DNA of 64,000 bases from Owenweeksia sp048267305 (GCA_048267305.1 JBLWXT010000005.1:143710-207709); one strand, 5' to 3'; positions 8,868 to 18,383 are shown, counted from the stretch's first letter. Program-made: numbers and translations. The notes: a model not told the origin generated them from the letters alone.

Positions 8868-9491
8868 TTAGTTTATCGCAAAATATTTAATGTACCAATC
8901 TGTCTCATGGTGGTCAATTTTAGCAGTGTCAATTTGATGTTTTGGGTTGAGCTTTGAGTATAAAATTTCAAGCGAAGCATGGTCTCTTTGACTGATTACC
9001 TTAAAACCATTTCTTATCAATAGAGCAGCAGCAACTCCAGCTCCAATTTGATAAACTTTGTTAACGTCCAACCTGTTGCCATTATAAATAACCTGGCTTC
9101 CACAAGAAGCACTTATATCCATTAGTACAGCTAGTTCAATATTTTCATTTCGGGCAATTTTCAGCATTTTTTCTGAGGCTTTAATTATTCCTTCTGTCCA
9201 GTCTTCTCCGCTTTCTGTTAGCAGTTTTGCCCTGCCGTCTAAAACATCAAAACCCGTCCCACCGTGAATGTCACACATTTGACGAGGTGAGCTAAATGAA
9301 AAGTCTTCCGGGCAAAATTTCACCATCCTTACAGTGTTGTACCTTAAGATTTTCAACGCAGTTGGATATTCCCCATTTGCAGTTCCATCCCATCCACAAC
9401 TAGCCCCGGATAAACAAGCGCTCATTAAAAGTCTAAGTGGATTGCCGCTTGTTGGTATTCTTAATTGTTTTAAATATTCCCTGTCGGTCAT
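8868..9491 (-). CDS. DUF523 family protein
   Basis: 207 residues. The conserved cysteine pattern of DUF523 is visible: S-A-C-L-S-G at 24-29, C32, the F-C-P-E motif at 59-62, C73, and a D-x-S-x-S-C-G block at 125-131, followed by I-Y-N-G and a G-x-G-V-A-A-A-L-L helix. The Cys/Asp-rich pattern suggests a metal- or cofactor-binding enzyme; the family's biochemical role is unknown to me. The N-terminal ~20 residues (MTDREYLKQL...) precede the usual family start. It probably heads a two-gene unit with the small membrane protein at 8682-8855. Confidence 0.8.
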   Translation of the reverse strand: MTDREYLKQLRIPTSGNPLRLLMSACLSGASCGWDGTANGEYPTALKILRYNTVRMVKFCPEDFSFSSPRQMCDIHGGTGFDVLDGRAKLLTESGEDWTEGIIKASEKMLKIARNENIELAVLMDISASCGSQVIYNGNRLDVNKVYQIGAGVAAALLIRNGFKVISQRDHASLEILYSKLNPKHQIDTAKIDHHETDWYIKYFAIN

Positions 9492-9663
9492 AGTTTCTCC
9501 TTCATGTCTGAGATGAGCTGTAGATACACTATAAAAGTATATTCGATCTATAAGTATTTATTTCATCTAATTTTAAAATCACTCTTATCGGATAATATAT
9601 TTATCATGGTTACATCTCAAATATCTCCCCATATCTTCATAGGGAAACTATGTGTTTGGTGAA

Positions 9664-10578
9664 TCAATCGATTGCAGATGAACTAGACATTTTTCTTTCT
9701 ATTACTCGAAAAAACTCCTTATCGAATACTGAAAAGTAAACCTGAGCGTCAAACTCTTCATAATAAGGAATAAACTTTCTTAGGTTTCTTCGCACGCTTT
9801 CAGGATAGGCCCTCAAGTATTCCATTTTGGTTTCTGCATAGTCTTTAATGGATACTTGCACTGTAGGTTCGGGCATTCCATCTATACCGTACATTTCATT
9901 TGCAATGTCGCTGGCATGCGGGTACCCCCAATTTTCCATTCTTATTTTCAACCATTTGTCTACAATTTCCTCCTCCATGTGACTGGTGTATACAGACTGA
10001 TAAATTCTTTTGGTATTGATTTTATCGGCTTCCAATAAGTCCAGTACCAATTGGCTAATAAAAATATGCTCAGGGTGGCCATAGCCACCTTTTATATTAT
10101 CTAGAGTGAATATTACAGTGGGATTAAAGTCATTTACTTTTAAGGTGAGTACCTCAGCTACTTTGTTATGTAAAAACTGCCTTTTGATTTTTTCGTAAGG
10201 AATAGGGATGTAAGCATTTTTCATAGTGTCCAATCCCGGCCTGTAAATTCCATCCTCTAGAATCAATTCATTGCCATTACAAATAATGTGGGCTGCGTTT
10301 TTTCCTGTTTCAGGATTTAGATGGGATTGCAAGCTCAATTGCTTGATATACCATCCGCTTGCTGATAGTTTGGCAATGGTACCAGACATGGCACAGTCGT
10401 CATCATCGTGTGCTACAATAATCAAGGCACGTTTGTTTGAAACAGTATCCAGATAGTTGTCAAAAGGATACTCCTCTATGGCTGAAAACGATTGAAGCTG
10501 TTCAATAGAAGGTTTGAGCGCGCATGAACTAAGAATCGCCATTATCAATCCCTGAGTAACCCATTTAAAGATGGTCAT
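9664..10578 (-). CDS. PIG-L/LmbE-family deacetylase-like lipoprotein
   Basis: 304 residues. A lipoprotein signal with lipobox I-L-S-S-C (Cys19) predicts attachment to a membrane. The PIG-L fold follows: I-I-V-A-H-D-D-D-D at 53-61 corresponds to the AHPDDE zinc/catalytic motif (His57, Asp59 and Asp60 retained; Pro replaced by Asp, Glu by Asp), and G-H-P-E-H at 167-171 supplies the other metal ligand. The family hydrolyses N-acetyl groups of GlcNAc-containing substrates. A surface lipoprotein version would act on an external glycan or peptidoglycan fragment, but the substrate is inference. It lies downstream of the delta-60 T9SS gene, separated by a hairpin. Confidence 0.75.
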   Translation of the reverse strand: MTIFKWVTQGLIMAILSSCALKPSIEQLQSFSAIEEYPFDNYLDTVSNKRALIIVAHDDDDCAMSGTIAKLSASGWYIKQLSLQSHLNPETGKNAAHIICNGNELILEDGIYRPGLDTMKNAYIPIPYEKIKRQFLHNKVAEVLTLKVNDFNPTVIFTLDNIKGGYGHPEHIFISQLVLDLLEADKINTKRIYQSVYTSHMEEEIVDKWLKIRMENWGYPHASDIANEMYGIDGMPEPTVQVSIKDYAETKMEYLRAYPESVRRNLRKFIPYYEEFDAQVYFSVFDKEFFRVIERKMSSSSAID

Positions 10579-10603
10579 ACTAAACTTTTTAAATTTTTTG
10601 GAT

Positions 10604-10637
10604 AAAGTCCCGCACCATCGCAGTACGGGACTTTTTT
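10604..10637. terminator. Hairpin terminator between the delta-60 protein and PIG-L genes
   Basis: AAAGTCCCG / CGGGACTTT arms enclose a 16-base loop. Six T follow on the forward strand and three T on the reverse strand, on which the flanking genes lie, so termination there may be incomplete. Confidence 0.6.
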
Positions 10638-10661
10638 AACCTACCCTATACTCCTCTACAA

Positions 10662-12200
10662 TTAAAGTTTCTGTACTTTAAAAGAGGAAATAAACTGCCC
10701 ATTAGAAATCTGTATAATATAGATTCCGGCAGGGAGGGCCGATAGGTCAGCAGTAATGGTCGGGCTAGATGAGTTCTGGTCTGCTTGCAACATTAGTTTT
10801 CCTTGTAGATCAAAAAACTGAGCCTTACACGAGTGGCTGTTTAAATCAGAAATATCAATTGACACTAAGCCACTGGTGGGATTTGGGTAAAGATTCAGCT
10901 TCGCAGAGTGATCTTTCCATTCCTCTATTCCAACATTGCTTGTGCCTTTTAGCTTGGCTACCACCATGTCTGATTTAGTACCACTTTGCGCGGATGTAGC
11001 GCACATAAATATTCTTCCGCTGGCATCTTCTATCAAAAATGGGTTGTTCTCAGTATTGTTATTTTGAACTTTATACTCCATAATACCATTTTGTCCGTAG
11101 CTTGAAATCAGGGAACCATCAGGGGCCAAGAGAAAGTTCATCATATTTTGGTCCCAGTTGTCGGTAACACCAGCGAGTAGAAGGCTTCCATTGGCTAAAA
11201 TTTTGCCTGAATTAATATAGTCGGTACTGTGAGTGCTAAGGTTTGCCACAAATTTGCCATTTACACCGAAGGTATTGACAACAGAGCCGGTATTGTCAAA
11301 TTTGTGAACCATTGCTTTGTAATCCGCGGGAGCGTTTCTATATCCACCCAAGACGTAGAGGTTACCCTGAGCATCGGTAATGATATCAGTGAGAAATAGT
11401 TCTGAAGTGTTGGGTAAGCTAACCGACATCGTGCCGTTGCTAGCAAAGTTGGCCAAGGGTTGCCCGTTTTTGTCAAACCCTATCACCGAGTATTTGTAAA
11501 CTGAGGTTTGGATAAGGAGGTAATACTCATTATTAGAATGGCGGTGCAGCGCGATACTGCTTTCACCATCCGAGAAATCAACAGAAAAATCGCCATTTGT
11601 CCCAAAGGTTTGGTCTAGTGCACCATCTGAATTATAACGTGCTACTTTAATGTCTTGCTGCTGGCTGTCACTGTGTATTCCTGCCACAAGAATTTGATTA
11701 TTGGGTTCTGCCAGGCAGGTTTGCCAACTATCCATATAATTTCCTCCGGTAATTAAAAATCCCGATTTATTAAAACCGGTATCATAACTGCCGTTTGCAT
11801 TTACCAAAGCTATTACCTGATCGGTTCCTCCATTAGGTACTGATCCCACCATAACAATTTTCCCGTTGGGAAATATGTCCATATCCTTTAAATAGTCATG
11901 TCCACCTATTGAAAAGTCATAGTAAAATAAGCCTTGATTGCCAAAGGCATTGTCTACCGTTCCATTAGCATTTAGCCTGGTAAGTAAAAAGTTGATGTTA
12001 GGACTTCCTGTAATCCCGCCAAGGTAAAGTTTTCCATTGCTGTGAAATTTTGCACAGACGCCTATCTGGGTTTCTTGGTTAAAGTCTATCAGTGAAATTC
12101 CATTTTGAGCATAGGTGGAGTCCAATTCACCGTTAAATTGTGCTTTTCCTGAAAAGGAAATCATTAAGGCAACACCTGTTAGGATGATATTTTTCTTCAT
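10662..12200 (-). CDS. Secreted delta-60 repeat protein with T9SS sorting domain
   Basis: 512 residues. Signal peptide at 1-20 (M-K-K-N..., cut near S-G-K-A-Q). The body carries delta-60 repeats: recurring units such as N-G-T-V-D-N-A-F-G-N-Q-G and D-G-A-L-D-Q-T-F-G-T-N-G (D-x-x-F-G-x-x-G core), predicted to form a beta-propeller-like structure. The last ~80 residues contain LYPNPTSG and end S-F-K-V-Q-K-L, a type A T9SS sorting domain. Inferred fate is secretion and attachment at the cell surface. No catalytic motif is seen; a binding or structural role is likely. The next reverse-strand gene upstream (12277-12672) is another T9SS-tail protein. Confidence 0.88.
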   Translation of the reverse strand: MKKNIILTGVALMISFSGKAQFNGELDSTYAQNGISLIDFNQETQIGVCAKFHSNGKLYLGGITGSPNINFLLTRLNANGTVDNAFGNQGLFYYDFSIGGHDYLKDMDIFPNGKIVMVGSVPNGGTDQVIALVNANGSYDTGFNKSGFLITGGNYMDSWQTCLAEPNNQILVAGIHSDSQQQDIKVARYNSDGALDQTFGTNGDFSVDFSDGESSIALHRHSNNEYYLLIQTSVYKYSVIGFDKNGQPLANFASNGTMSVSLPNTSELFLTDIITDAQGNLYVLGGYRNAPADYKAMVHKFDNTGSVVNTFGVNGKFVANLSTHSTDYINSGKILANGSLLLAGVTDNWDQNMMNFLLAPDGSLISSYGQNGIMEYKVQNNNTENNPFLIEDASGRIFMCATSAQSGTKSDMVVAKLKGTSNVGIEEWKDHSAKLNLYPNPTSGLVSIDISDLNSHSCKAQFFDLQGKLMLQADQNSSSPTITADLSALPAGIYIIQISNGQFISSFKVQKL

Positions 12201-12276
12201 AATAATAAATTGTGTGATTTTGGGTTTTTTTTATTTTGTTTGAAACCGGCATTAAATGGGTATCCGGATTAAGGGC

Positions 12277-12672
12277 TTATTGAACAATGAGTTTTTGGTT
12301 ACCGGTTTGCCCGTTGGTTTGCATTTGAACATCGTATATGCCATGTTCAAGATTTTGAATATTTAAGAGATGACTGGTAATGCCATCAGAGTTTAAAATA
12401 ACATTGGTCAACACACACTTTCCTTGCTGATTGAAAATCTTGATAAAAATGTTTCCAAAAGTGATTTGGCCAAAAGACAGTTTAACGGGATCTGTGGCCA
12501 CAGCCGGGTTAGGGAAGAGTGTCATCGGTAATTTTATTGGGTTAGGATGAGGGAGTGTAATCCGTGGCCTTCTCTCAATTTCACTTTTTTTATGAAATGA
12601 GTTAAGTAGTTTTTGGGTTAGGGTATCAAATCCAAAACCTGTAATAGATTGCAATAAGGTGGTGTGGTTCAT
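12277..12672 (-). CDS. Short protein consisting mainly of a T9SS sorting domain, no signal peptide
   Basis: 131 residues. The C-terminal ~80 residues match a type A T9SS sorting domain (LFPNPAVATDP, then an I-F-N-Q-Q-G-K turn, N-L-E-H-G-I-Y-D-V, ending Q-K-L-I-V-Q). The ~50 residues before it are polar and basic, with no hydrophobic signal sequence, so as written it cannot reach the periplasm for T9SS. It may be the relic of a larger gene, or be translated from a different start. It lies between the LytTR regulator and the delta-60 gene, on the same strand. Confidence 0.6.
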   Translation of the reverse strand: MNHTTLLQSITGFGFDTLTQKLLNSFHKKSEIERRPRITLPHPNPIKLPMTLFPNPAVATDPVKLSFGQITFGNIFIKIFNQQGKCVLTNVILNSDGITSHLLNIQNLEHGIYDVQMQTNGQTGNQKLIVQ

Positions 12673-12796
12673 GATTTCGAATTATTGGTTTGTAATTCGA
12701 GATCAATATTAGAGGGGATTCAACGGCTGAGCCTCCGTTTGTTAGGGAACCAACTCTATAAAATGGTGAACGCCAGAAAACGGAGGGTAAAGAAAA

Positions 12797-13540
12797 TTAT
12801 AGCAAATTGATTTTCTTCATAAAGTCTTCTTTAAAGGTTTTGCCGATGGGCAAATGAAGATTGTTGATCAGTACCAGATCTTCTTCAATTCCTTCAATAG
12901 CTTTAAGGTTAATGATATAAGAGCGGTGAATTCGTATAAAATCATATTCCGCAAGCCTTCTGTCCAGTGACTTTAACGTGGACCCAATAAGATGCTTGTG
13001 CTCAGTAGTATGTAAAAAGGAGTAGTTATCATAGGCTTCCAAAACCAAAATATCTTCCAGCAGTATTTTCTTGAGTTGGTTTTTAACCTTTATAAAGAAA
13101 TGTTCTCCTGATACATAGTCATCACTGGAAGAGTCATTTGGCGTATTGGCGAGTTTTTTATGAGAGTGATTATAAAGGGAGAGTTCAATGCTGGTTTGCA
13201 GATTAAACTCCTGCAGGGGTTTTACCAAATAGGCACTGGGCTGTGTTGCTTTTATGCGGTCTATGGTTTTCCTGTCGTGATGAGCCGTTAAAAACAAAAG
13301 CGGTAAATCGTACAGTTTATTAATTTCAGTAGCCAGCTGTATTCCGTCCATTTCACCTTCAAGAGTTACATCAATCAAAATAAAATCGGGCCGCACGTTA
13401 TTGAGTAATAATAAAGCATCTGCACCATTGCTAACGCTGGGATAGGGGGAGTACCCAAAGTCTTTCATAAAATAACTCAAATCAGCAGCTATTATCGGGT
13501 CGTCTTCTACTATCAAAACAGTAATTTGTGAGGTAGCCAT
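12797..13540 (-). CDS. LytTR-family response regulator
   Basis: 247 residues. Receiver domain at 1-120 with acidic pair E12/D13/D14, phospho-acceptor Asp57 (I-L-I-D-V), a T-A at about 91 and K in V-K-P-L. A LytTR DNA-binding domain fills ~145-247, including F-I-R-I-H-R-S-Y-I-I-N. This is the LytR/AlgR type, which binds direct repeats as a beta-rich domain. The sensor kinase gene ends four bases upstream, so the two are co-transcribed and the kinase is the obvious phosphate donor. Targets cannot be read; the T9SS-tail genes immediately downstream are candidates. Confidence 0.92.
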   Translation of the reverse strand: MATSQITVLIVEDDPIIAADLSYFMKDFGYSPYPSVSNGADALLLLNNVRPDFILIDVTLEGEMDGIQLATEINKLYDLPLLFLTAHHDRKTIDRIKATQPSAYLVKPLQEFNLQTSIELSLYNHSHKKLANTPNDSSSDDYVSGEHFFIKVKNQLKKILLEDILVLEAYDNYSFLHTTEHKHLIGSTLKSLDRRLAEYDFIRIHRSYIINLKAIEGIEEDLVLINNLHLPIGKTFKEDFMKKINLL

Positions 13541-13544
13541 TGGA

Positions 13545-15479
13545 TTAGGACGTTTTATATTTTTTAACGAAAAGAGAAACTTCAGTACCTCCTTTAGATT
13601 TTACACGCATTTCAGCTCCCAGTTTTTCTGATAATGATTGAACTAATTGTAAACCAAAGGATTTTAAATTGAACCTGTCAAAATCAGCAGGAAGTCCTTT
13701 GCCATTATCAGTTACTGTAAGTACTAAAGTAGCACCTGTTTCTATCAGGCATATCTTTATTTGCCCATTGGTGTTTACCTCAAAAGCATATTTAAATACA
13801 TTGGTAATTAATTCATTAAGGATTAATCCAATGGGTATGGCTGTGTCAATATCCAGGGAAATAGGGGTTATATCCACCACGGAATTTAACTTGTTCAGAT
13901 CTTTTCTGTAGGAGTGATTAAGGCTGTCCAAGAGGTTATTTACAAATACCGGCATATAAACGCCCTTCAGATTTTCTTCCTGATAAAGCCTTTGGTGTAC
14001 CATGGCCATGGAGTTTACTCGATTTTTACAATCATTGAGTACCGCAAGTGTATTTTCATCCTTTACATGCCTTGCTTGTAAATTTAATAGGCTTGATATA
14101 AACTGCAGGTTATTTTTAACACGGTGATGTATTTCCTTTAACAGAACCTCCTTTTCGTCTAAAGACTTTTGGATGATATTGTTCTTATCGCTAAGTAGCT
14201 GATTGTTATGCTGCTTTATGCGAAACTGATTTAGCAACAAAAGAGCTATTACCAGCACTAAACCCAACAGCCCCCAAAGTATATTTTGCTCATTTTGCTT
14301 TCGCTTGAGTTGAAGCAGGCTTAACTCATTTGTGGCTTCCAGCTCCTTCAGCTGGCCTTCCTTTAGCTCGTTCTGGTACTTAGCGTTGATTTCTGCAATT
14401 TGCTTTTGCTTTTCGGATTTAAAAACACTGTCTTTTGCTTCCTCAAACTTTAATCTGTAATCCAAAGCAGATTTATAATCGCCACGCTTTTTATATACCT
14501 CATAAAGCATGTCATAGGCGTTGAAAATAAGACTATTGCTATTAATTTCTTCGGCTCCCTTAAGAACAGATTGAGCGAGGTTTTCTGCACTTTTAAGATT
14601 TCCCTGCGCCAGATAAACTTTGGCCAGGGTAACTTCTATTCCACAAACCTGAAACTTATCACCTAGCTCTGAATATATTTTCCGTGACTCATTGTTATAC
14701 TGCAGGGCACTTTTATAATTACCCAGAGAAAAATACTGTAGACCAAGGTTGTGTAGTGCCAGGGCATATCGAGTTGGTGGACCATTTTCAGCGTAATACT
14801 CCTTTACTTTTTCAGTTACGACCAGGGCCTTTTTGGGTTTGCCACTATAATTGTACAAAGTACCCAAATTACTAAGCACTAATATTTGCCGTTCTTCATC
14901 ATGGATGTTGTTAAAAACGTCCTGTGCATACAAAAGATACTTTTCTGCTTCCGAATAGTCTCGATTTACGCCATGTACGATGGCTATAGACAAATACGTA
15001 TCTCCAATCCTTGAACTATCTTTTAGAGCCCCAAAAATCTTTAAAGCCTCAAATAGATAATTGACGGCATCATCACCTCTGTCAAGGATTCGGCTAAGGT
15101 TTCCAAGTTGCATATAGCTGTCCCCAACGTGCAAAGAGTCCTTGGATTTGGTATAAAGCTTCAAAGCCTTTAAATAGGATGACTCAGCAAGTTTTCCTTT
15201 ACCACCTTTAGATTGAGCCACGCCTTTATAAAAGTGCGCTTTTGCAATTTGTGGTTGATCATTTTTGATGATGGCCAGTTGCAATGCTGAATCGGCAAAG
15301 GTTTCGGCTAAAATATAGTTTTCAGATCGAGCCTTTATAGATTTTGCTAATAGCGAATCAACCCGAAAGTCTTTTTTGTTTTGGCTATTGCCAAAGAAGG
15401 TAGTTGCAAGGAGAAAAATCAGTATAAACCACTTTAGTGTGGCTTCCGTTGAATGTAAGACAGGTTTGAATTGAGGCAT
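13545..15479 (-). CDS. TPR-containing sensor histidine kinase (HisKA_2 type)
   Basis: 644 residues from the ATG at 15479, chosen because it gives an N-terminal signal sequence (hydrophobic W-F-I-L-I-F-L-L-A-T-T-F-F-G); the frame extends 54 bases further only with a TTG. A periplasmic region of about six tetratricopeptide repeats (about 60-330) and a coiled coil lead to one transmembrane helix at ~395-415. The cytoplasmic part has the HisKA_2 box E-I-H-H-R-V-K-N-N at 449-457 (phospho-His) and an ATPase domain with N-E-L-I-T-N near 555 and D-N-G-K-G-L near 591. TPR sensors of this type are common in Bacteroidota; the signal is unknown. It pairs with the LytTR regulator four bases downstream. 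Confidence 0.9.
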   Translation of the reverse strand: MPQFKPVLHSTEATLKWFILIFLLATTFFGNSQNKKDFRVDSLLAKSIKARSENYILAETFADSALQLAIIKNDQPQIAKAHFYKGVAQSKGGKGKLAESSYLKALKLYTKSKDSLHVGDSYMQLGNLSRILDRGDDAVNYLFEALKIFGALKDSSRIGDTYLSIAIVHGVNRDYSEAEKYLLYAQDVFNNIHDEERQILVLSNLGTLYNYSGKPKKALVVTEKVKEYYAENGPPTRYALALHNLGLQYFSLGNYKSALQYNNESRKIYSELGDKFQVCGIEVTLAKVYLAQGNLKSAENLAQSVLKGAEEINSNSLIFNAYDMLYEVYKKRGDYKSALDYRLKFEEAKDSVFKSEKQKQIAEINAKYQNELKEGQLKELEATNELSLLQLKRKQNEQNILWGLLGLVLVIALLLLNQFRIKQHNNQLLSDKNNIIQKSLDEKEVLLKEIHHRVKNNLQFISSLLNLQARHVKDENTLAVLNDCKNRVNSMAMVHQRLYQEENLKGVYMPVFVNNLLDSLNHSYRKDLNKLNSVVDITPISLDIDTAIPIGLILNELITNVFKYAFEVNTNGQIKICLIETGATLVLTVTDNGKGLPADFDRFNLKSFGLQLVQSLSEKLGAEMRVKSKGGTEVSLFVKKYKTS

Positions 15480-15830
15480 AGTCAAAGTTAGAAGAAATGC
15501 ATTGACGTGATTAATCTTTCTTTCAGAAATCAATTAAAGGCGAAATCCTTATTGTCTATTGGAAAATATGGTGAACGGAGGATTTTTAATGGTGAAGGAG
15601 GGGGAGGATAGGATGAATGTTTTGAAACCTCAAAAGTATGGTTATGTCTTAGTCACTAAATCCATTTAAAAGGAGGAGTCATTGTTCAAGGTCTTAGGAA
15701 AACGCCATTGCCATAAAAGTATAGGCAAGCCTTTGTTTCATGTTTTAATAATAGTTATGTCCCCTTTAAATGAAAAACCCCGCCTTGCTTCAGCAAAACG
15801 GGGTGTCAATTTATCTGAATCACTTAAGAC
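15480..15830. other. Intergenic stretch between clpC and the sensor kinase gene
   Basis: 351 bases without a supported gene. It contains the clpC terminator (15773-15806) near its right end and presumably the promoter of the kinase/LytTR unit near its left end, though I could not identify convincing boxes. A purine-rich stretch (GGAGGATTTTTAATGGTGAAG... near 15575-15615) has no clear role. Confidence 0.6.
15773..15806 (-). terminator. Terminator of clpC
   Basis: Reverse strand: ACCCCG arm, an inner TTGCT/AGCAA hairpin, CGGGGT arm, then TTTTT. It lies about 25-55 bases after the clpC stop. Confidence 0.85.
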
Positions 15831-18383
15831 CTACTCTTCCTTAGCCTTTTCGTGCTTTTTCACCTTTACAGTGATTTCATCTTCACCAGCTTCATTTTTC
15901 TCCAAGTCGATGGCAATTTCATCACCTTCTTCAATTTCAGAGTTTATGATCTGCTCAGCTAATGGATCTTCCACATACTTCTGAATGGCACGGGCCAGTG
16001 GCCTTGCTCCAAACTTCTCGTCAAAACCTTTCTCAGCAATATATTCCTTGGCTTCTTTGGTCATTTCCACTTTGTAGCCAAGCTCGTGTATGCGCTTGTA
16101 CAGTTTCTCCAACTCAAGGTCTATAATGGTAACAATGTGCTCCTTGCTCAGGTTGTTGAATAGTACCACATCGTCAATTCTGTTTAGGAATTCAGGGGAG
16201 AAGGCGCGCTTTAATGCGGTTTCAATTACTCCCTTGGTGATATCATCCTTACCCTTGGTGCGACTTGCTGTACCAAAACCTACACCAGTACCAAAGTCTT
16301 TCAACTGGCGTGTACCGATGTTTGAGGTCATTATAATGATGGTATTCTTAAAGTCCACCTTACGGCCCAAAGAATCGGTCATATGGCCATCATCCAAAGC
16401 CTGAAGCAAAAGGTTGAATACATCCGGGTGTGCTTTTTCGATTTCATCCAGTAAAACTACCGAGTAGGGCTTTCTGCGCACCTTTTCAGTAAGCTGTCCA
16501 CCTTCTTCATAACCTACATATCCGGGAGGCGCTCCCACCAATCTTGAGATGGCGAATTTCTCCATGTATTCACTCATGTCAATTCTAATGAGGTTGTCCT
16601 CACTGTCAAACAGAGATCGGGCAAGTTCTTTAGCCAATTGCGTTTTACCAACACCTGTAGGTCCTAAAAAGATAAATGAACCGATTGGCTTATTGGGATC
16701 TTTCAGGCCGGCACGGTTACGCTGTATAGCCTTTACGATTTTGCCTACAGCTTCATCCTGCCCAATGATGTGAGATTTGATTTCTTCAGCCATACCTCCC
16801 AGGCGCTTGCTTTCTTGCTGGGCCACGCGCTGTACAGGTATTCCCGTCATCATGGCTACAACTTCGGCCACATCCGGCTCATCTACTGTTTCACGGTTCT
16901 TTTTTACTTCTTCCTCCCAGGCAGCCTGTGCTTCCTGTAGCTGCCCCTCTACACGCTTTTCGTCATCACGCAAACGGGCAGCTTCTTCATAGCGTTGCTT
17001 TTTAACCACCTGTATTTTTTGCTCACGGATTTCATCAAGCTTCTTCTCAAGCTCTATTACCTCCTTAGGAACATTAATACTTGTAATATGTACACGAGAG
17101 CCGGCTTCATCCAAAGCATCAATAGCCTTATCTGGCAGGTGGCGATCTGTTACATATCTGGCAGTAAGCTGCACACAGGCCTTTATAGCTGCATCGGTAT
17201 AATTTACATTGTGGTGATCTTCATACTTGTCCTTAATATTATTAAGGATTTGAATGGTTTCTTCAGGAGTAGTAGGATCAACCATTACCTTTTGAAACCT
17301 TCTTTCCAGGGCTCCGTCCTTTTCAATATACTGACGGTACTCATCAAGTGTAGTAGCTCCGATGCATTGAATTTCTCCACGTGCAAGAGCTGGCTTAAAC
17401 ATGTTACTGGCATCCAAAGATCCGGTAGCACCTCCGGCACCTACAATGGTGTGAAGCTCATCTATAAAGAGAATGATGTTTTCATTTTTCTCCAACTCAT
17501 TCATCAAAGCCTTCATACGTTCTTCAAACTGTCCGCGGTATTTTGTACCGGCTACAAGAGAAGCCAAATCAAGGGTAACCACGCGCTTGTCAAAAAGCAC
17601 ACGAGATACTTTTCTCTTTACAATACGCAGAGCCAGTCCTTCGGCAATGGCAGATTTACCCACACCGGGCTCACCAATAAGCAGGGGGTTGTTTTTCTTT
17701 CTGCGAGAAAGGATTTGCGACACGCGCTCAATTTCCTTTTCGCGGCCAACAACAGGATCCAACTTACCATCTTCGGCAAGTTTGGTAAGGTCGCGACCAA
17801 AGTTGTCGAGCACCGGGGTTTTGGTTTTAGCATCAGCTTTTTTGCCGGCACCTCCACTATAACCAGGGTCCTTGCGTTCAAAATCATCGTCATCATCGCT
17901 GTATGACATTTCTGCGCGGGGCTTGTCCTTATCCTTCAGTTCATCCGCATAATGGGATTGATACTCGGATTTTACATTGTCATAGTCGATTTCATACTGT
18001 CTTAAAATTCTGGAAACGGGGTCATCATCATTTCTGAGGATGCAAAGCAGTAGATGTGATGTTCTTATCTGATTACTTTGAAAAAGTTTTGCTTCAAGAA
18101 AAGTTGTTTTTAAGGCTTTTTCTGCCTGTCGGGTAAGAGGAAGGTTTTTCTTAGTGCTTATCTGTCCGGAAATATTGGGGGCGCTAATGGCCTCTATCTT
18201 TCTGCGAAATGCTTGAACGTCCACACCCAGATCTTCCAAAATCTGGATGGCACTACCTTCACCTTCCCGTATCAATCCGAGCATCAAGTGCTCGGTGCCG
18301 ATGTAGTCGTGGCCTAGCCTCAAGGCTTCTTCCTTGCTATAGCTAATCACGTCTTTTACGCGGGGTGAAAAATTTTCGTCCAT
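15831..18383 (-). CDS. clpC: ATP-dependent Clp protease ATPase subunit ClpC
   Basis: 850 residues from the ATG at 18383 (MDENFSPRVKDVI, the standard ClpC N-terminus; a longer frame needs TTG). Two Clp N repeats at 1-145, an acidic/Gly linker with a five-Asp run (about 150-190), AAA+ domain 1 with Walker A GEPGVGKS at 237-244 and Walker B F-I-D-E, a UVR-type coiled coil (K-K-Q-R-Y-E-E-A-A-R-L-R), and AAA+ domain 2 with GPTGVGKT near 570. The UVR motif separates ClpC from ClpA/ClpB. It unfolds substrates for ClpP; clpP is not in the window. The product ends in an acidic-then-basic tail. Confidence 0.95.
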   Translation of the reverse strand: MDENFSPRVKDVISYSKEEALRLGHDYIGTEHLMLGLIREGEGSAIQILEDLGVDVQAFRRKIEAISAPNISGQISTKKNLPLTRQAEKALKTTFLEAKLFQSNQIRTSHLLLCILRNDDDPVSRILRQYEIDYDNVKSEYQSHYADELKDKDKPRAEMSYSDDDDDFERKDPGYSGGAGKKADAKTKTPVLDNFGRDLTKLAEDGKLDPVVGREKEIERVSQILSRRKKNNPLLIGEPGVGKSAIAEGLALRIVKRKVSRVLFDKRVVTLDLASLVAGTKYRGQFEERMKALMNELEKNENIILFIDELHTIVGAGGATGSLDASNMFKPALARGEIQCIGATTLDEYRQYIEKDGALERRFQKVMVDPTTPEETIQILNNIKDKYEDHHNVNYTDAAIKACVQLTARYVTDRHLPDKAIDALDEAGSRVHITSINVPKEVIELEKKLDEIREQKIQVVKKQRYEEAARLRDDEKRVEGQLQEAQAAWEEEVKKNRETVDEPDVAEVVAMMTGIPVQRVAQQESKRLGGMAEEIKSHIIGQDEAVGKIVKAIQRNRAGLKDPNKPIGSFIFLGPTGVGKTQLAKELARSLFDSEDNLIRIDMSEYMEKFAISRLVGAPPGYVGYEEGGQLTEKVRRKPYSVVLLDEIEKAHPDVFNLLLQALDDGHMTDSLGRKVDFKNTIIIMTSNIGTRQLKDFGTGVGFGTASRTKGKDDITKGVIETALKRAFSPEFLNRIDDVVLFNNLSKEHIVTIIDLELEKLYKRIHELGYKVEMTKEAKEYIAEKGFDEKFGARPLARAIQKYVEDPLAEQIINSEIEEGDEIAIDLEKNEAGEDEITVKVKKHEKAKEE

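Noticed and set aside
16995..17906. A 303-codon forward-strand open frame opposite clpC
   Set aside because: Lies fully antisense to the highly conserved clpC coding sequence; its product shows no family feature and is explained by clpC codon use.
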